DNA from: Pseudomonadota bacterium
GTDB taxonomy: Bacteria > Pseudomonadota > Gammaproteobacteria > Burkholderiales > Thiobacillaceae
NCBI GenBank assembly: GCA_021811235.1
Contig: JAJZPG010000007.1
Location: 1-64,000, forward strand
Length of the DNA stretch: 64,000 bases
Reading direction: 5' to 3'
A model generated the notes under the pieces. It was not told the DNA's origin. It made no database searches and saw only the letters and a program-made list of their open reading frames with translations. Positions 8,205 through 16,000 of this stretch are shown here, piece by piece. Positions within the stretch are counted from its first letter, which is position 1. Each line of letters opens with the position of its first letter. The position numbers and the translations under genes are program-made.

Positions 8205-8565
8205 CCCCCATGACAGGCAAGGCTCGGTGACAAAGACGCATGAGTCGGAGTGACCTGCGTGTGGTATGCCGCCATGGTCTGCGGAACCGATCCATTGTTA
8301 TCTTCGGGCCTATCCACGCCAACCGGGAAGCTGATACCGTATTCGTGCGCGAAGACACGCAGCCGTGACGGTCTAGCCTCCTGATGCTCGAACCTGTGTA
8401 CCGACCCACCACGACCACGTCTTGCGAGCCGAACAGTTCGTGCACCGCCTTCATTTGCGGAACCGCATGAACCACACAGCCGGGGCACAGCATCTGATGG
8501 CGCAGACGACCATGACGTAGCCGCGCTGCGCCTCCAGGTTCAGTGGAACCGGCATGTTCGGCCAT
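8205..8565 (-). pseudogene. Broken thioredoxin-fold (TlpA/redoxin-like) gene
   Basis: Two minus-strand frames together spell one protein. The first carries QMLCPGCVVHAVPQMKAVHE with a CxxC-type centre, then VVVVG. The next frame resumes with FEHQEARPSRLRVFAHEYG and FPVGVDRP, then TMAAY. This matches redoxin/TlpA-like proteins with a CPGC active site. At least one frameshift near 8400 joins the two parts, and the C-terminus is eroded towards the regulator gene. It would have encoded a thiol-disulphide enzyme and is probably no longer functional. Confidence 0.65.
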
Positions 8566-8615
8566 TGCGAAATGCGTCAGGGGGGCGCCAATGCGGGCTG
8601 ATTCACGGCGCGACC

Positions 8616-9092
8616 TCAGTCACGCAGCCGGCTGAAGGTATAGTCCTGAGCCTTTTGCGGCTGATGGCAGGCGAAGCAGGCCGAGGCCGCATTTGCGCCC
8701 ACCACCCGCTTGGCCGGATCACCGCCACCGAAGCCTTCGAAACCCCAGCCTCCGGTTGCCTTGAACTGCTTCGCATCCTTGTGCATCACGCCCACCACCT
8801 TGCGTGCGCCTTCCGTGACGGCATTGCCATCATTCACGGCTTCAAGCAGATCGAAGATGATGACCGAACCATCCGGAAAACTTTTACCCCGGTAGCCTTT
8901 CATGGCCTTGTCGTTGGCATAGATGTGGTGAATGCCACCGAAGGATGCGAACAGGGGATGTCTTTCCTCGATCACCATGCTCTTGATGTGATGCCAATCG
9001 CGGTAGCCCCCGGGATAGGGGACAGTGGGCTCGACCGCCAGCGCGGTTGTCGTCGCAGTCGTGCAAATCAAACTCAGAATACGTGCTTTCAT
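8616..9092 (-). CDS. Cytochrome P460-family protein
   Basis: A 158-aa exported haem protein. A short signal peptide (about residues 1-20) leads into a P460-type beta domain with GGYRDW, HHIYAND and FPDGSVI, and a C-terminal haem-binding CFACH (139-143). P460 cytochromes oxidise hydroxylamine and detoxify nitrogen species in the periplasm; related family members of unknown role are common. The start is placed at the ATG behind a strong GGAGGAG ribosome site, not at an earlier in-frame ATG. It follows the small thioredoxin-like gene by 13 bases and should share its MarR-type control. Confidence 0.8.
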   Translation of the reverse strand: MKARILSLICTTATTTALAVEPTVPYPGGYRDWHHIKSMVIEERHPLFASFGGIHHIYANDKAMKGYRGKSFPDGSVIIFDLLEAVNDGNAVTEGARKVVGVMHKDAKQFKATGGWGFEGFGGGDPAKRVVGANAASACFACHQPQKAQDYTFSRLRD

Positions 9093-9105
9093 GGTTGGCT
9101 CCTCC

Positions 9106-9342
9106 TTATTTGAGATCGGCAATGGCAGCGCCGAAGTTGATGTGAAACGTCTGTCCGGCGATGACCAGCGCAGGTACGGACTTCACTCCAACCGCTTCGG
9201 CCTCCGGGATGCGCGCCTTGGCTTCGCCCAAGTGGACGACCTCGAGGTCAAAGCGTGCCGGATCGATGGCGTCGGCGAGCTGTTGCTCGGCGGCGATACA
9301 GACGGGACAGCCGGCGTGATAAAAGGTGGCGGATGTTTTCAT
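9106..9342 (-). CDS. Small thioredoxin/glutaredoxin-like protein
   Basis: A 78-aa thioredoxin-fold protein with the redox centre CPVC at residues 12-15 and a cis-proline region (KSVPALV). It has no signal peptide. It probably reduces disulphides or handles a thiol adduct in the cytoplasm. It is the first gene of a two-gene unit with cytochrome P460, and its start codon lies directly beside an operator matching the one in front of the MarR gene. Confidence 0.72.
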   Translation of the reverse strand: MKTSATFYHAGCPVCIAAEQQLADAIDPARFDLEVVHLGEAKARIPEAEAVGVKSVPALVIAGQTFHINFGAAIADLK

Positions 9343-9343
9343 A

Positions 9344-9356
9344 TTAGGACTCCTAA
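9344..9356. promoter_or_regulatory. MarR-type operator, copy 1
   Basis: TTAGGACTCCTAA: arms TTAGG/CCTAA with a 3-base spacer, one base upstream of the thioredoxin-like start codon. The same arms and spacer occur at 10008-10018 in front of the MarR gene. A regulator bound here would block ribosome access or the promoter of the trx-P460 unit. Confidence 0.65.
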
Positions 9357-9410
9357 CTATATGGCCCGAAAGAAGCCCCGATCATATTGAACGGGGCGGT
9401 TAAACCGCCG

Positions 9411-10004
9411 TCAGGCGGCGGATTCGTGCTCCGCGCAATCGACCCGCAGGTGCCGTCCGGCCATTGGTGCGCGGACGAAAGCACAGAAATGCGGCATGCC
9501 CGTGCCCGGGGCGACGTTCTCGCGGAAATGCCTGCAGGTCACGCAGGTGCGCTGCGGCGCGATCAATTGGCGCTGCTGCAACTGCCGGATCATCTTGACC
9601 ACCAGCCCAAACAGCATTTCCTGCTCGGCCAGTGACAGGCCGGCCACGATCGGCGCGAAACTGCTAGGCCACGCCTGCGCGACCCGCTTGCCCTTGGGCG
9701 TCGCCTTCAAGGCGACCGCGCGACCGTCCGCGGCATCCGCGTACTTATGCACCAGTGCTTTCCTCTCCAGGGCCGTCACGGCATCGCTGGCCGTGGCCTT
9801 GCGGATGCCAGCGTGCGCAGCCGCATCGGTAAGCCGGGCGCCCTGCGGACGATTGGCGACGAAGCGCAGGATGTCGGCCTGAGTCGGAGACAAGCTGGCG
9901 GCCTCCGCCGCCTGCCAGTCGATCTGGCGGGCGACCGCGGCCAGCCGGGTAAGACCGTCGGACAGACGCCGATCCAGGGGCTCAGTAATTTGATCGAGGT
10001 CCAT
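9411..10004 (-). CDS. MarR-family regulator with Cys-rich C-terminal tail
   Basis: A 197-aa regulator: a MarR winged helix (~15-145, with LTDAAAHAGIRKATASDAV as the recognition region and an ADGRAV wing) followed by a tail with C154, C157 (CVTCRHF), C174 and C190. Ordinary MarR proteins are about 140-150 aa, so the tail is extra. Four cysteines in this spacing could bind an iron-sulphur cluster or zinc and sense redox or nitrosative stress. It lies upstream of trx-P460 on the same strand, with matching operators before both units, which argues for autoregulation plus control of those genes. Confidence 0.8.
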   Translation of the reverse strand: MDLDQITEPLDRRLSDGLTRLAAVARQIDWQAAEAASLSPTQADILRFVANRPQGARLTDAAAHAGIRKATASDAVTALERKALVHKYADAADGRAVALKATPKGKRVAQAWPSSFAPIVAGLSLAEQEMLFGLVVKMIRQLQQRQLIAPQRTCVTCRHFRENVAPGTGMPHFCAFVRAPMAGRHLRVDCAEHESAA

Positions 10005-10022
10005 AGTTAGGCATCCTAACTA
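10004..10022. promoter_or_regulatory. MarR-type operator, copy 2
   Basis: TAGTTAGGCATCCTAACTA is a perfect inverted repeat with 8-bp arms around a 3-base centre. It starts at the first base of the MarR ATG and runs upstream, so it overlaps the ribosome-binding region. The core TTAGG-N3-CCTAA is shared with 9344-9356. Confidence 0.7.
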
Positions 10023-10036
10023 ATGATCCATCAATG

Positions 10037-10282
10037 TCAAGCTGCGGATGTGTCCGCCGCTTCTCTCATATGGCAAAGTCTTGCTGTGGGTTCGGTCGGC
10101 GTCGCGAGTGAAGGTAGGCTGTAGTCAGGAAATACCAATTCCGGGTCCACCGATAGGCGAGGCATATCGCGAATGAACAGGTTGATCGCCGTGCCACCCT
10201 TGAGGGCGAATGTGTCATCTGAAAAGATGTGCGGGGCGACTTGGATCAGTAGGCGTGCGGTGTCGAGTTAGAGCTGATTCAT
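10037..10282 (-). pseudogene. AbiEii toxin (nucleotidyltransferase) remnant
   Basis: Starting at the ATG that overlaps the AbiEi stop (ATGA), the frame reads MNQL, then a TAA stop at codon 5, then LDTARLLIQVAPHIF, FALKGGTAIN and RDMPRLSVDPELVF. These are the N-terminal and GGT-containing parts of AbiEii nucleotidyltransferase toxins. Likeness ends after about 55 codons and the frame stops at 10037; the rest of the roughly 300-aa protein is missing. The toxin is inactivated both by the early stop and by the 3' deletion. Confidence 0.75.
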
Positions 10283-11016
10283 GGCTTGAGCACCAGCAGT
10301 CCGTCAGCCGAACGGGATACCCAAGCTCGGTCGCTGCCGGTCGGCAGTTGCGCGGCATCCAGTTTGGCGGCCCAGGGCAGGGCGAGTTCGCGTCCGAGTT
10401 GCAGGCACAGGCGCACTGTCTTTACGCTGGTGCAGCGCTGCAGCAAATCACGCAGCACATCGGCCCGTAGGCTATAGGCGCTCTCGGCGAGTTCGCGCGC
10501 CTCCTGCAACTGCTGACGCACACCTACCTCGCTGAGCACCTCCAGTAGCGCTCGCTCGGGTGTCGAGACCCGTGGCGCGCCGTCGCGCTTCTCGAACGGT
10601 CCAGCATGAAGCGGGTCGGCCGGCAGCTCGTCGAACAGGCGCTTGCGGTGGTACTCCGCCGGGAAGCGCTCAGTGAACCAGCCGGGGAGGCGGGCGGTTG
10701 TCCAGCCGTAGAGATGCAGAACTGGCTTCTGCGACAGGTACTGCCTCACACCGTACCAGTCGAGGGCAGATTTGCCGCCAACATGCAGTCCTTCGATGGA
10801 GCACTGCATCAGTACCAGACAGGCATGGAGATCCAGCGTATCGTTGGGCCGACGGTACACCCCGCGCGCCAAGCGGGAAAGCCAGCCGGCACGCGCGTAG
10901 TGGACGGCCAGGTCCGCGGAGACACCCAGTGCCGCCAGATCCTTCGACGTCAAGGGGGTTCCTGGTGCCCACTGCCGGTAGAGAGCGTTTAACTTGGTTC
11001 TTCCAGTCGTAGTCAT
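10279..11016 (-). CDS. AbiEi-family type IV antitoxin
   Basis: A 245-aa AbiEi-like protein with an N-terminal winged helix (LTSKDLAALGVSADLAVHYARAGWL, ~17-41; ARGVYRRP) and a C-terminal AbiEi domain (HVGGKSALDWYG, STPERALLEVLSEV). In intact systems AbiEi represses its own promoter and opposes the AbiEii nucleotidyltransferase toxin. Here the reading frame is full length while the toxin gene that overlaps its stop is ruined. It is now an orphan antitoxin, possibly kept as a repressor or as protection against related AbiE systems. Confidence 0.8.
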   Translation of the reverse strand: MTTTGRTKLNALYRQWAPGTPLTSKDLAALGVSADLAVHYARAGWLSRLARGVYRRPNDTLDLHACLVLMQCSIEGLHVGGKSALDWYGVRQYLSQKPVLHLYGWTTARLPGWFTERFPAEYHRKRLFDELPADPLHAGPFEKRDGAPRVSTPERALLEVLSEVGVRQQLQEARELAESAYSLRADVLRDLLQRCTSVKTVRLCLQLGRELALPWAAKLDAAQLPTGSDRAWVSRSADGLLVLKP

Positions 11017-11149
11017 GCTACGATAGTAACAAACAATCCAAAGCGTCTGGTTTGCCGGTTCGCAGCGATAGTTGACGATTGATGGGCTGGAGGAGCCGCC
11101 CGTCAGACCGAGTCCATCTCCCGCGTCTGCAAAAGCGCTTGTTTTATAT

Positions 11150-11167
11150 GACGGTAAAAACGACGGT
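11150..11167. repeat. 18-bp composite repeat, right copy
   Basis: GACGGTAAAAACGACGGT, matching the left copy at 183-200 in 16 of 18 positions and in spacing. It lies in the 154-base gap between abiEi and the flavoprotein gene, where accessory genes give way to core-like genes. This is consistent with an island boundary. Confidence 0.5.
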
Positions 11168-11203
11168 TAAGTGCGATGGCGAAGTCAAAGAGATCAAGTT
11201 TTA

Positions 11204-12496
11204 ATGCGGGTTTTCAGCCATCGGAAACCATCGAGTGGGAATGACCGGATAGGGTCGACGGTTGCCGTCATCGGTGCCGGCCCCGCCGGCCTGATGGCCG
11301 CAGAAATCCTTGTTCAGGGGGGTATCCGGGTCGATCTCTACGACGCCATGCCCTCGGTCGGCCGCAAGTTCCTGCTGGCAGGCGTGGGCGGCATGAACAT
11401 CACCCATTCCGAGCCATTCGAGGCCTTCCTGTCGCGCTACGGCGCGCGCGCTTCAGCGATCGAGCCGATGCTGCGGGCTTTTGCGCCGACAGCGCTGCGC
11501 GCGTGGATACATGCACTGGGCATCGACACCTTCGTCGGTTCCTCGGGCCGTGTATTTCCACGGGACATGAAGGCCGCGCCGTTGCTGCGCGCCTGGCTGC
11601 ATCGGCTGCGTGAAGCCGGCGTGCGCTTGCACGTCCGTCATCGCTGGCTGGGCTGGAATGATGCGGGCGCGCTGCGTTTCGCCACGCAGCAGGGGGAAAC
11701 GGCAGTCCGGGCCGACGCGGTGGTCCTGGCACTGGGCGGTGCCAGCTGGCCGAAGCTGGGCTCGGACGGCATGTGGGTGCCGCTGCTGGCGCAGCGCGGC
11801 GTCGCCGTGGCGCCGCTGACGCCCTCGAACTGCGGCTTCGATGTCGCGGGTGGCTGGAGCGAGCATCTGAAGAGCCGCTTCGCCGGCCAGCCGCTGAAGA
11901 CCGTGGCGCTGAGCTTCGCCGATGCCGCCGGCCAGCTGCATGAACGCCACGGCGAACTGATGCTGTCCGACAGCGGCATCGAAGGCAGCCTGGTCTATGC
12001 GTTGTCGGCGCCGCTGCGTGACACGATCGCGGCGCTGGGGGCGGCGACGGTGCACCTTGACCTGTTGCCCGACAAGACGCTGGAGCGGGTGGTCGCCGAG
12101 GTGTCCCATCCGCGGGGATCGCGCTCGCTGTCCAGCCATCTGCAAAGCCGCGCCGGCATCCAGGGCGCGAAGATGGCGCTGCTGCGAGAGGTCCTGACGG
12201 CCGATCAACTGAACGCCCCGCTGCGGCTGGCACACGCGATAAAATCGCTGCCGCTCGTGCTTGCCGCACCGCGTCCCATCGCCGAGGCGATCAGCAGCGC
12301 GGGCGGCGTGCGCTTCGAGGCGCTCGACGAACATCTGATGCTTCGCGATCTGCCCGGCGTGTTCTGCGCGGGCGAAATGCTCGACTGGGAGGCGCCTACC
12401 GGGGGCTATCTGCTCTCCGCCTGTTTCGCCAGCGGGCGCGCGGCAGGGCGGGGCGCATTGAACTATTTGAAAACACATCATGCTGCGACTGACTGA
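11204..12496 (+). CDS. HI0933/BaiN-type flavoprotein (TIGR03862 family)
   Basis: About 430 aa. A Rossmann FAD-binding motif near the N-terminus (VIGAGPAGLMAAE) is followed by GRKFLLAGVGGMNITHSE, both signatures of the HI0933/BaiN-like NAD(P)/FAD oxidoreductase family; the C-terminus has the FAD-contacting GEMLDWEAPTGGYLL segment. The reaction is not established for this branch. I chose the ATG at 11204. An upstream GTG at 11171 overlaps the accessory-region junction, so the first residues may come from joined DNA. The gene's end overlaps the next start by 17 bases. Confidence 0.78.
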   Translation: MRVFSHRKPSSGNDRIGSTVAVIGAGPAGLMAAEILVQGGIRVDLYDAMPSVGRKFLLAGVGGMNITHSEPFEAFLSRYGARASAIEPMLRAFAPTALRAWIHALGIDTFVGSSGRVFPRDMKAAPLLRAWLHRLREAGVRLHVRHRWLGWNDAGALRFATQQGETAVRADAVVLALGGASWPKLGSDGMWVPLLAQRGVAVAPLTPSNCGFDVAGGWSEHLKSRFAGQPLKTVALSFADAAGQLHERHGELMLSDSGIEGSLVYALSAPLRDTIAALGAATVHLDLLPDKTLERVVAEVSHPRGSRSLSSHLQSRAGIQGAKMALLREVLTADQLNAPLRLAHAIKSLPLVLAAPRPIAEAISSAGGVRFEALDEHLMLRDLPGVFCAGEMLDWEAPTGGYLLSACFASGRAAGRGALNYLKTHHAATD

Positions 12497-14120
12497 ACTC
12501 AAACTGCCGCTCGGCCACCCCGAGGACGCACTGCGCGCGGCGATCCTGCAACGCCTGGGTCTCAAGGACGACGAGTTGCTGAACGTCAGCATCTTCAAGC
12601 GCGGCTACGACGCGCGCAAGAAGCACGCGCTGCTGCTGGTGTACACGGTCGATGTCGCAGCCAGAAACGAGGCGGCGCTGCTGAAGAAATTCCGCAACGA
12701 TCCGCACCTCGCGCCAGCGCCCGATATGGACTATCAGTTCATCGGCCACGCGCCGGAGAACCTGGCCGAGCGCCCCCTCGTCGTCGGTTTCGGTCCCTGC
12801 GGCATCTTTGCTGCCCTGCTGCTGGCGCAGATGGGCTTCAAGCCGATCGTGCTCGAGCGCGGCAAGGCGGTGCGCGAGCGCACCCAGGACACCTGGGGGC
12901 TGTGGCGCAAGAAGGTGCTCAACCCGGAATCCAACGTGCAGTTCGGCGAGGGCGGGGCGGGCACCTTCTCCGACGGCAAGCTCTACAGCCAGATCAAGGA
13001 TCCCAAGCATCTGGGGCGCAAGGTGCTGACCGAGTTCGTCAAGGCGGGCGCGCCCGAAGAAATCCTGTACGTGTCCAAGCCTCACATCGGCACCTTCCGC
13101 CTGGTCGGCATGGTCGAGGCCATGCGCCACGAGATCGAGTCGCTGGGCGGCGAGATCCGCTTCCAGCAGCGCGTCGACGATGTGCTGATCGAGGACGGCC
13201 CGAATGGAAAACATATCGGCGGCGTGGTGCTCGCCGGCGGCGAAACCCTGCGCAGCCGCCACGTCGTGCTGGCGCTCGGCCACAGTGCCCGGGATACCTT
13301 CGAGATGCTGCACGCGCGAGGCGTGTACATGGAGGCCAAGCCGTTCTCCATCGGCTTTCGCATCGAGCATCCGCAGTCGCTGATCGACAAGGCCCGGCTG
13401 GGACCCAATGCGGGGAATCCGCTCCTGGGCGCGGCGGACTACAAGCTGGTGCACCACGCGAAGAACGGCCGCTCGGTCTACAGCTTCTGCATGTGCCCCG
13501 GCGGCACCGTCGTGGCGGCGGCCTCGGAGCCCGGACGCGTGGTCACCAACGGCATGAGCCAGTATTCGCGCAACGAGCGCAACGCCAACGCCGGCATCGT
13601 CGTCGGCATCACGCCGGAGGATTTCCCGGGCGACGATCCGCTCGCCGGCATCGAGCTGCAGCGCACGCTGGAGGCGCGCGCGTTCGAGCTGGGCGGAGGC
13701 GATTACGAGGCGCCCGGCCAACTGGTCGGCGATTTTCTCGCGGGCAAGCCCTCCAGCCAGCTCGGCAGCGTCGAGCCTTCCTACAAGCCGGGCGTGCGCT
13801 TGACCGATCTGGCCTCCGCACTGCCCGGCTACGCCATCGAGGCGATCCGCGAGGCGCTGCCGGCGTTCGACCAGCAGATCAAGGGCTTCGCCATGAAGGA
13901 CGCCGTGCTCACCGGTGTCGAGACGCGCACCTCGTCGCCGGTGCGCATCACCCGCGGCGACGATTTCCAGAGCCTCAACCTCAAGGGCCTGTTTCCGGCC
14001 GGCGAGGGCGCCGGCTATGCCGGCGGCATCCTGTCGGCGGGTGTGGACGGCATCAAGGTTGCCGAGGCGGTGGCGCGCGACATGCTGGGACAGCCGGCGC
14101 CTGTCCGCCAGGCCGACTAG
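12480..14120 (+). CDS. FAD-dependent dehydrogenase, COG2509 type
   Basis: A 546-aa flavoprotein. An N-terminal extension of ~95 residues precedes the FAD motif (VVGFGPCGIFAALLLAQMG, ~101-119). FGEGGAGTFSDGKLYSQIKD and a C-terminal GEGAGYAGGI are typical of COG2509 dehydrogenases, whose substrates are poorly known. No signal peptide. It overlaps the upstream flavoprotein gene, so the two are probably co-expressed. Its stop meets the convergent anti-sigma gene, with a 4-base overlap of 3' ends. Confidence 0.8.
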   Translation: MLRLTELKLPLGHPEDALRAAILQRLGLKDDELLNVSIFKRGYDARKKHALLLVYTVDVAARNEAALLKKFRNDPHLAPAPDMDYQFIGHAPENLAERPLVVGFGPCGIFAALLLAQMGFKPIVLERGKAVRERTQDTWGLWRKKVLNPESNVQFGEGGAGTFSDGKLYSQIKDPKHLGRKVLTEFVKAGAPEEILYVSKPHIGTFRLVGMVEAMRHEIESLGGEIRFQQRVDDVLIEDGPNGKHIGGVVLAGGETLRSRHVVLALGHSARDTFEMLHARGVYMEAKPFSIGFRIEHPQSLIDKARLGPNAGNPLLGAADYKLVHHAKNGRSVYSFCMCPGGTVVAAASEPGRVVTNGMSQYSRNERNANAGIVVGITPEDFPGDDPLAGIELQRTLEARAFELGGGDYEAPGQLVGDFLAGKPSSQLGSVEPSYKPGVRLTDLASALPGYAIEAIREALPAFDQQIKGFAMKDAVLTGVETRTSSPVRITRGDDFQSLNLKGLFPAGEGAGYAGGILSAGVDGIKVAEAVARDMLGQPAPVRQAD

Positions 14121-14884
14121 CGGCGGGTGGCGGACGTCAACTGGTGGTAGGCAGCATCCGCCAGTTGCTGCATCGCCTGGCGTCCGATCTGGCCGGACAG
14201 GGCGTAACCGAAATCGCCATCGATCCAGTAGAACACGTCGACGTCATTTTCAGTGGCATGGCGGAAAGTGGCCAGCTGCCTGTTCGTGGCTGCGCGGCGT
14301 ACGTACAGGGTGACGCGGCGTTCGATCCTGTCCTCGTACATGAACTGGGCGACAGGCCCGGCCTCGTCCGTCAGCAGACGGCCGCCGAGCAGCTTGAATC
14401 CCTGTGCGCTGAAATCCGGCGCATGGAGCGGAGTGCCGACGCGTTTGGACAGCCAGGCCACCAGATGCTCCGCGTGCGTGGCGTCGACTTCGACTGGATG
14501 GCGCGACTCCGGACTGAATACGGCGTGGGCGATGGCGGCATCCCGGGCGAGATGCGTGGGGGCGAGTGCGGCCTGTTCGGCGTGGATGCCGATCATGTAG
14601 CCACCCAGACCGGTTGCCGTCATCGCCAGCAACGCGGCTACCGCCCGGAATGGCGACGCCCTGGACGGACGGCGTGCGGCGCGCGCCAGCTGGAGCGGCA
14701 GCGGTTCGCCGAGGACGGCGTCGAAGGCGGCGTGCAGGGCCTGGTTCTGGGCTGACCAGGCCTTGACCCGGGCGGCATCGGCAGGATGGGCAAGCAGCCA
14801 GGCCTCGACTTCCAGCCGCCGCGCTTCCGGCAGAGCGCCGTCGACATAGGCATGAAGATCGTGCTCGTACACTGCGTCGGTCAT
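14117..14884 (-). CDS. Membrane anti-sigma factor
   Basis: A 255-aa protein with an N-terminal anti-sigma segment (DLHAYVDGALPEARRLEVEAWL), one membrane helix near residues 80-100 (AVAALLAMTATGLGGYMIG) and a periplasmic C-terminal domain. It should hold the adjacent ECF sigma factor inactive until an envelope signal releases it. Its ATG overlaps the sigma-factor stop (ATGA). No zinc-binding HxxxCxxC is apparent in the N-terminal part. Confidence 0.82.
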   Translation of the reverse strand: MTDAVYEHDLHAYVDGALPEARRLEVEAWLLAHPADAARVKAWSAQNQALHAAFDAVLGEPLPLQLARAARRPSRASPFRAVAALLAMTATGLGGYMIGIHAEQAALAPTHLARDAAIAHAVFSPESRHPVEVDATHAEHLVAWLSKRVGTPLHAPDFSAQGFKLLGGRLLTDEAGPVAQFMYEDRIERRVTLYVRRAATNRQLATFRHATENDVDVFYWIDGDFGYALSGQIGRQAMQQLADAAYHQLTSATRR

Positions 14885-15378
14885 TTCACCACTTTCAGCT
14901 TGATTGGGGATTCGCCCGCCAACAGGTGCCGCATGTGTTCACGCGCACGCGACAGGCGCGACATCACCGTGCCCACCGGCACGCCTAGAACCTCGGCAGC
15001 CTCACCGTAGCTGAACTGCTCCAGCCCGACCAGCAGCAGGATGACCCTCTGGGATTCGGGCAGCTTCGCGAGCGCCGCGTGGATGTCGCGCGCGGCCAGC
15101 GCTTCCATCTGTCCGCCGCTCACCGGTTCGTCGAGCGCGTCGTCGAGCAGGGTTTCGTGGGGCCCCTGACGGCGGATCTGGTTCACGAACAGGTTGTGCA
15201 TCAGGGTAAACAGCCAGGCCCGCAGATTGCTGCCGGGCTGCCACAGGTCCAGCTTGGCCAGTGCACGCTCCAGCGTGTCCTGCACCAGATCGTCCGCGCG
15301 TGCGGCATCCCCCGTCAGCGCCCTGGCGTAGCGGCGCAGACGGGGCAGGTGCTCGGTCAGGTCGGGGCGTGCGTGCAC
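14881..15378 (-). CDS. ECF-type RNA polymerase sigma factor
   Basis: A 165-aa group 4 sigma factor: region 2 (ALTGDAARADDLVQDTLERAL, then LRAWLFTLMHNLFVNQIRR) and region 4 (LPESQRVILLLVGLEQFSYGEAAEVLGVPVGTVMSRLSRARE). The likely start is GTG at 15378, directly after the TGA of the upstream lipoprotein gene. Together with the downstream anti-sigma gene it forms a sigma/anti-sigma pair. The upstream lipoprotein in the same unit may belong to the response. Confidence 0.85.
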   Translation of the reverse strand: MHARPDLTEHLPRLRRYARALTGDAARADDLVQDTLERALAKLDLWQPGSNLRAWLFTLMHNLFVNQIRRQGPHETLLDDALDEPVSGGQMEALAARDIHAALAKLPESQRVILLLVGLEQFSYGEAAEVLGVPVGTVMSRLSRAREHMRHLLAGESPIKLKVVK

Positions 15379-15756
15379 TCAGGGCTTGGCCACATGCCAC
15401 ACATTGTTGACCCCGTCGCCGGTGGTGTCGCCCGGCTTCTGATCCTTGAACCACCGGTACAACGGCTTGCCTTTGTATGCCCACTGTCGCGAGCCGTCGT
15501 CGCGGGTGATGATGGAATAGTCGCCATGGGCCTTGTCGGCCACGCTGGCGACCAGAGGCGGCCATTTCACCGCGCATTCGCCGTTGCAGACGCTCTTGCC
15601 GGCGTTGGCGGCGTCCTTGTCGAACACATACAGCGTCATGCCGGACGGGTTGGTGAGCATGCCCATCTCGGTTTTGGCCGGGTTCCCCGCGTAGGGGCTG
15701 GCGCAGGCAACCAGCATGCTGAGGGCGGTGAGTGAAAGGATGGAGGATTTTTTCAT
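15379..15756 (-). CDS. COG4315-type lipoprotein with repeated beta motif
   Basis: About 125 aa. A lipoprotein signal (LSMLVACASP) precedes a domain built of two related units: MTLYVFDKD...CNGECAVKWPP and WAYKGKPLYRWFKD. This is the secreted-repeat family PF03640, often found beside ECF sigma genes; its function is unknown. I placed the start at the MKKSS methionine because an earlier in-frame start would precede the signal peptide with 12 polar residues. It is the first gene of the sigma operon. Confidence 0.75.
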   Translation of the reverse strand: MKKSSILSLTALSMLVACASPYAGNPAKTEMGMLTNPSGMTLYVFDKDAANAGKSVCNGECAVKWPPLVASVADKAHGDYSIITRDDGSRQWAYKGKPLYRWFKDQKPGDTTGDGVNNVWHVAKP

Positions 15757-15797
15757 GGCGGGTCCTTGTTCAGTGGAAGGGGAAATTCGCAAGCTTG

Positions 15798-15917
15798 CCT
15801 AGGGAGGCGCTGAACAAGTCCTTCGACAGGCTCAGGACGAACGGCAGGTTGTTGATTCCGTTCGCGGTGAGTTTGTCGAACCAGGAGCGGAATCAACTTG
15901 TTCAGCGCTTCCCTAGG
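15798..15917. repeat. Nested palindromic element (possible MITE/REP-like)
   Basis: A 120-bp element with outer arms CCTAGGGAGGCGCTGAACAA and their inverse ending CTTCCCTAGG (TTGTTCAGCGC shared). Inside are inner arms TTCGACAGGCTCAGGACGAACGG and a partial inverse CCGTTCGCGGTGAG...TTTGTCGAA. It would fold into a long hairpin. No gene lies inside. It separates the sigma-operon lipoprotein from the arsenic operon. Confidence 0.75.
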
Positions 15918-16000
15918 CGTAAACGCCAGGGCGGACAGGTTTATTCCGCCAACCGGAAAAAAGTCTTGCCAAACGGATATATTTCGATGATCATTGAAAC

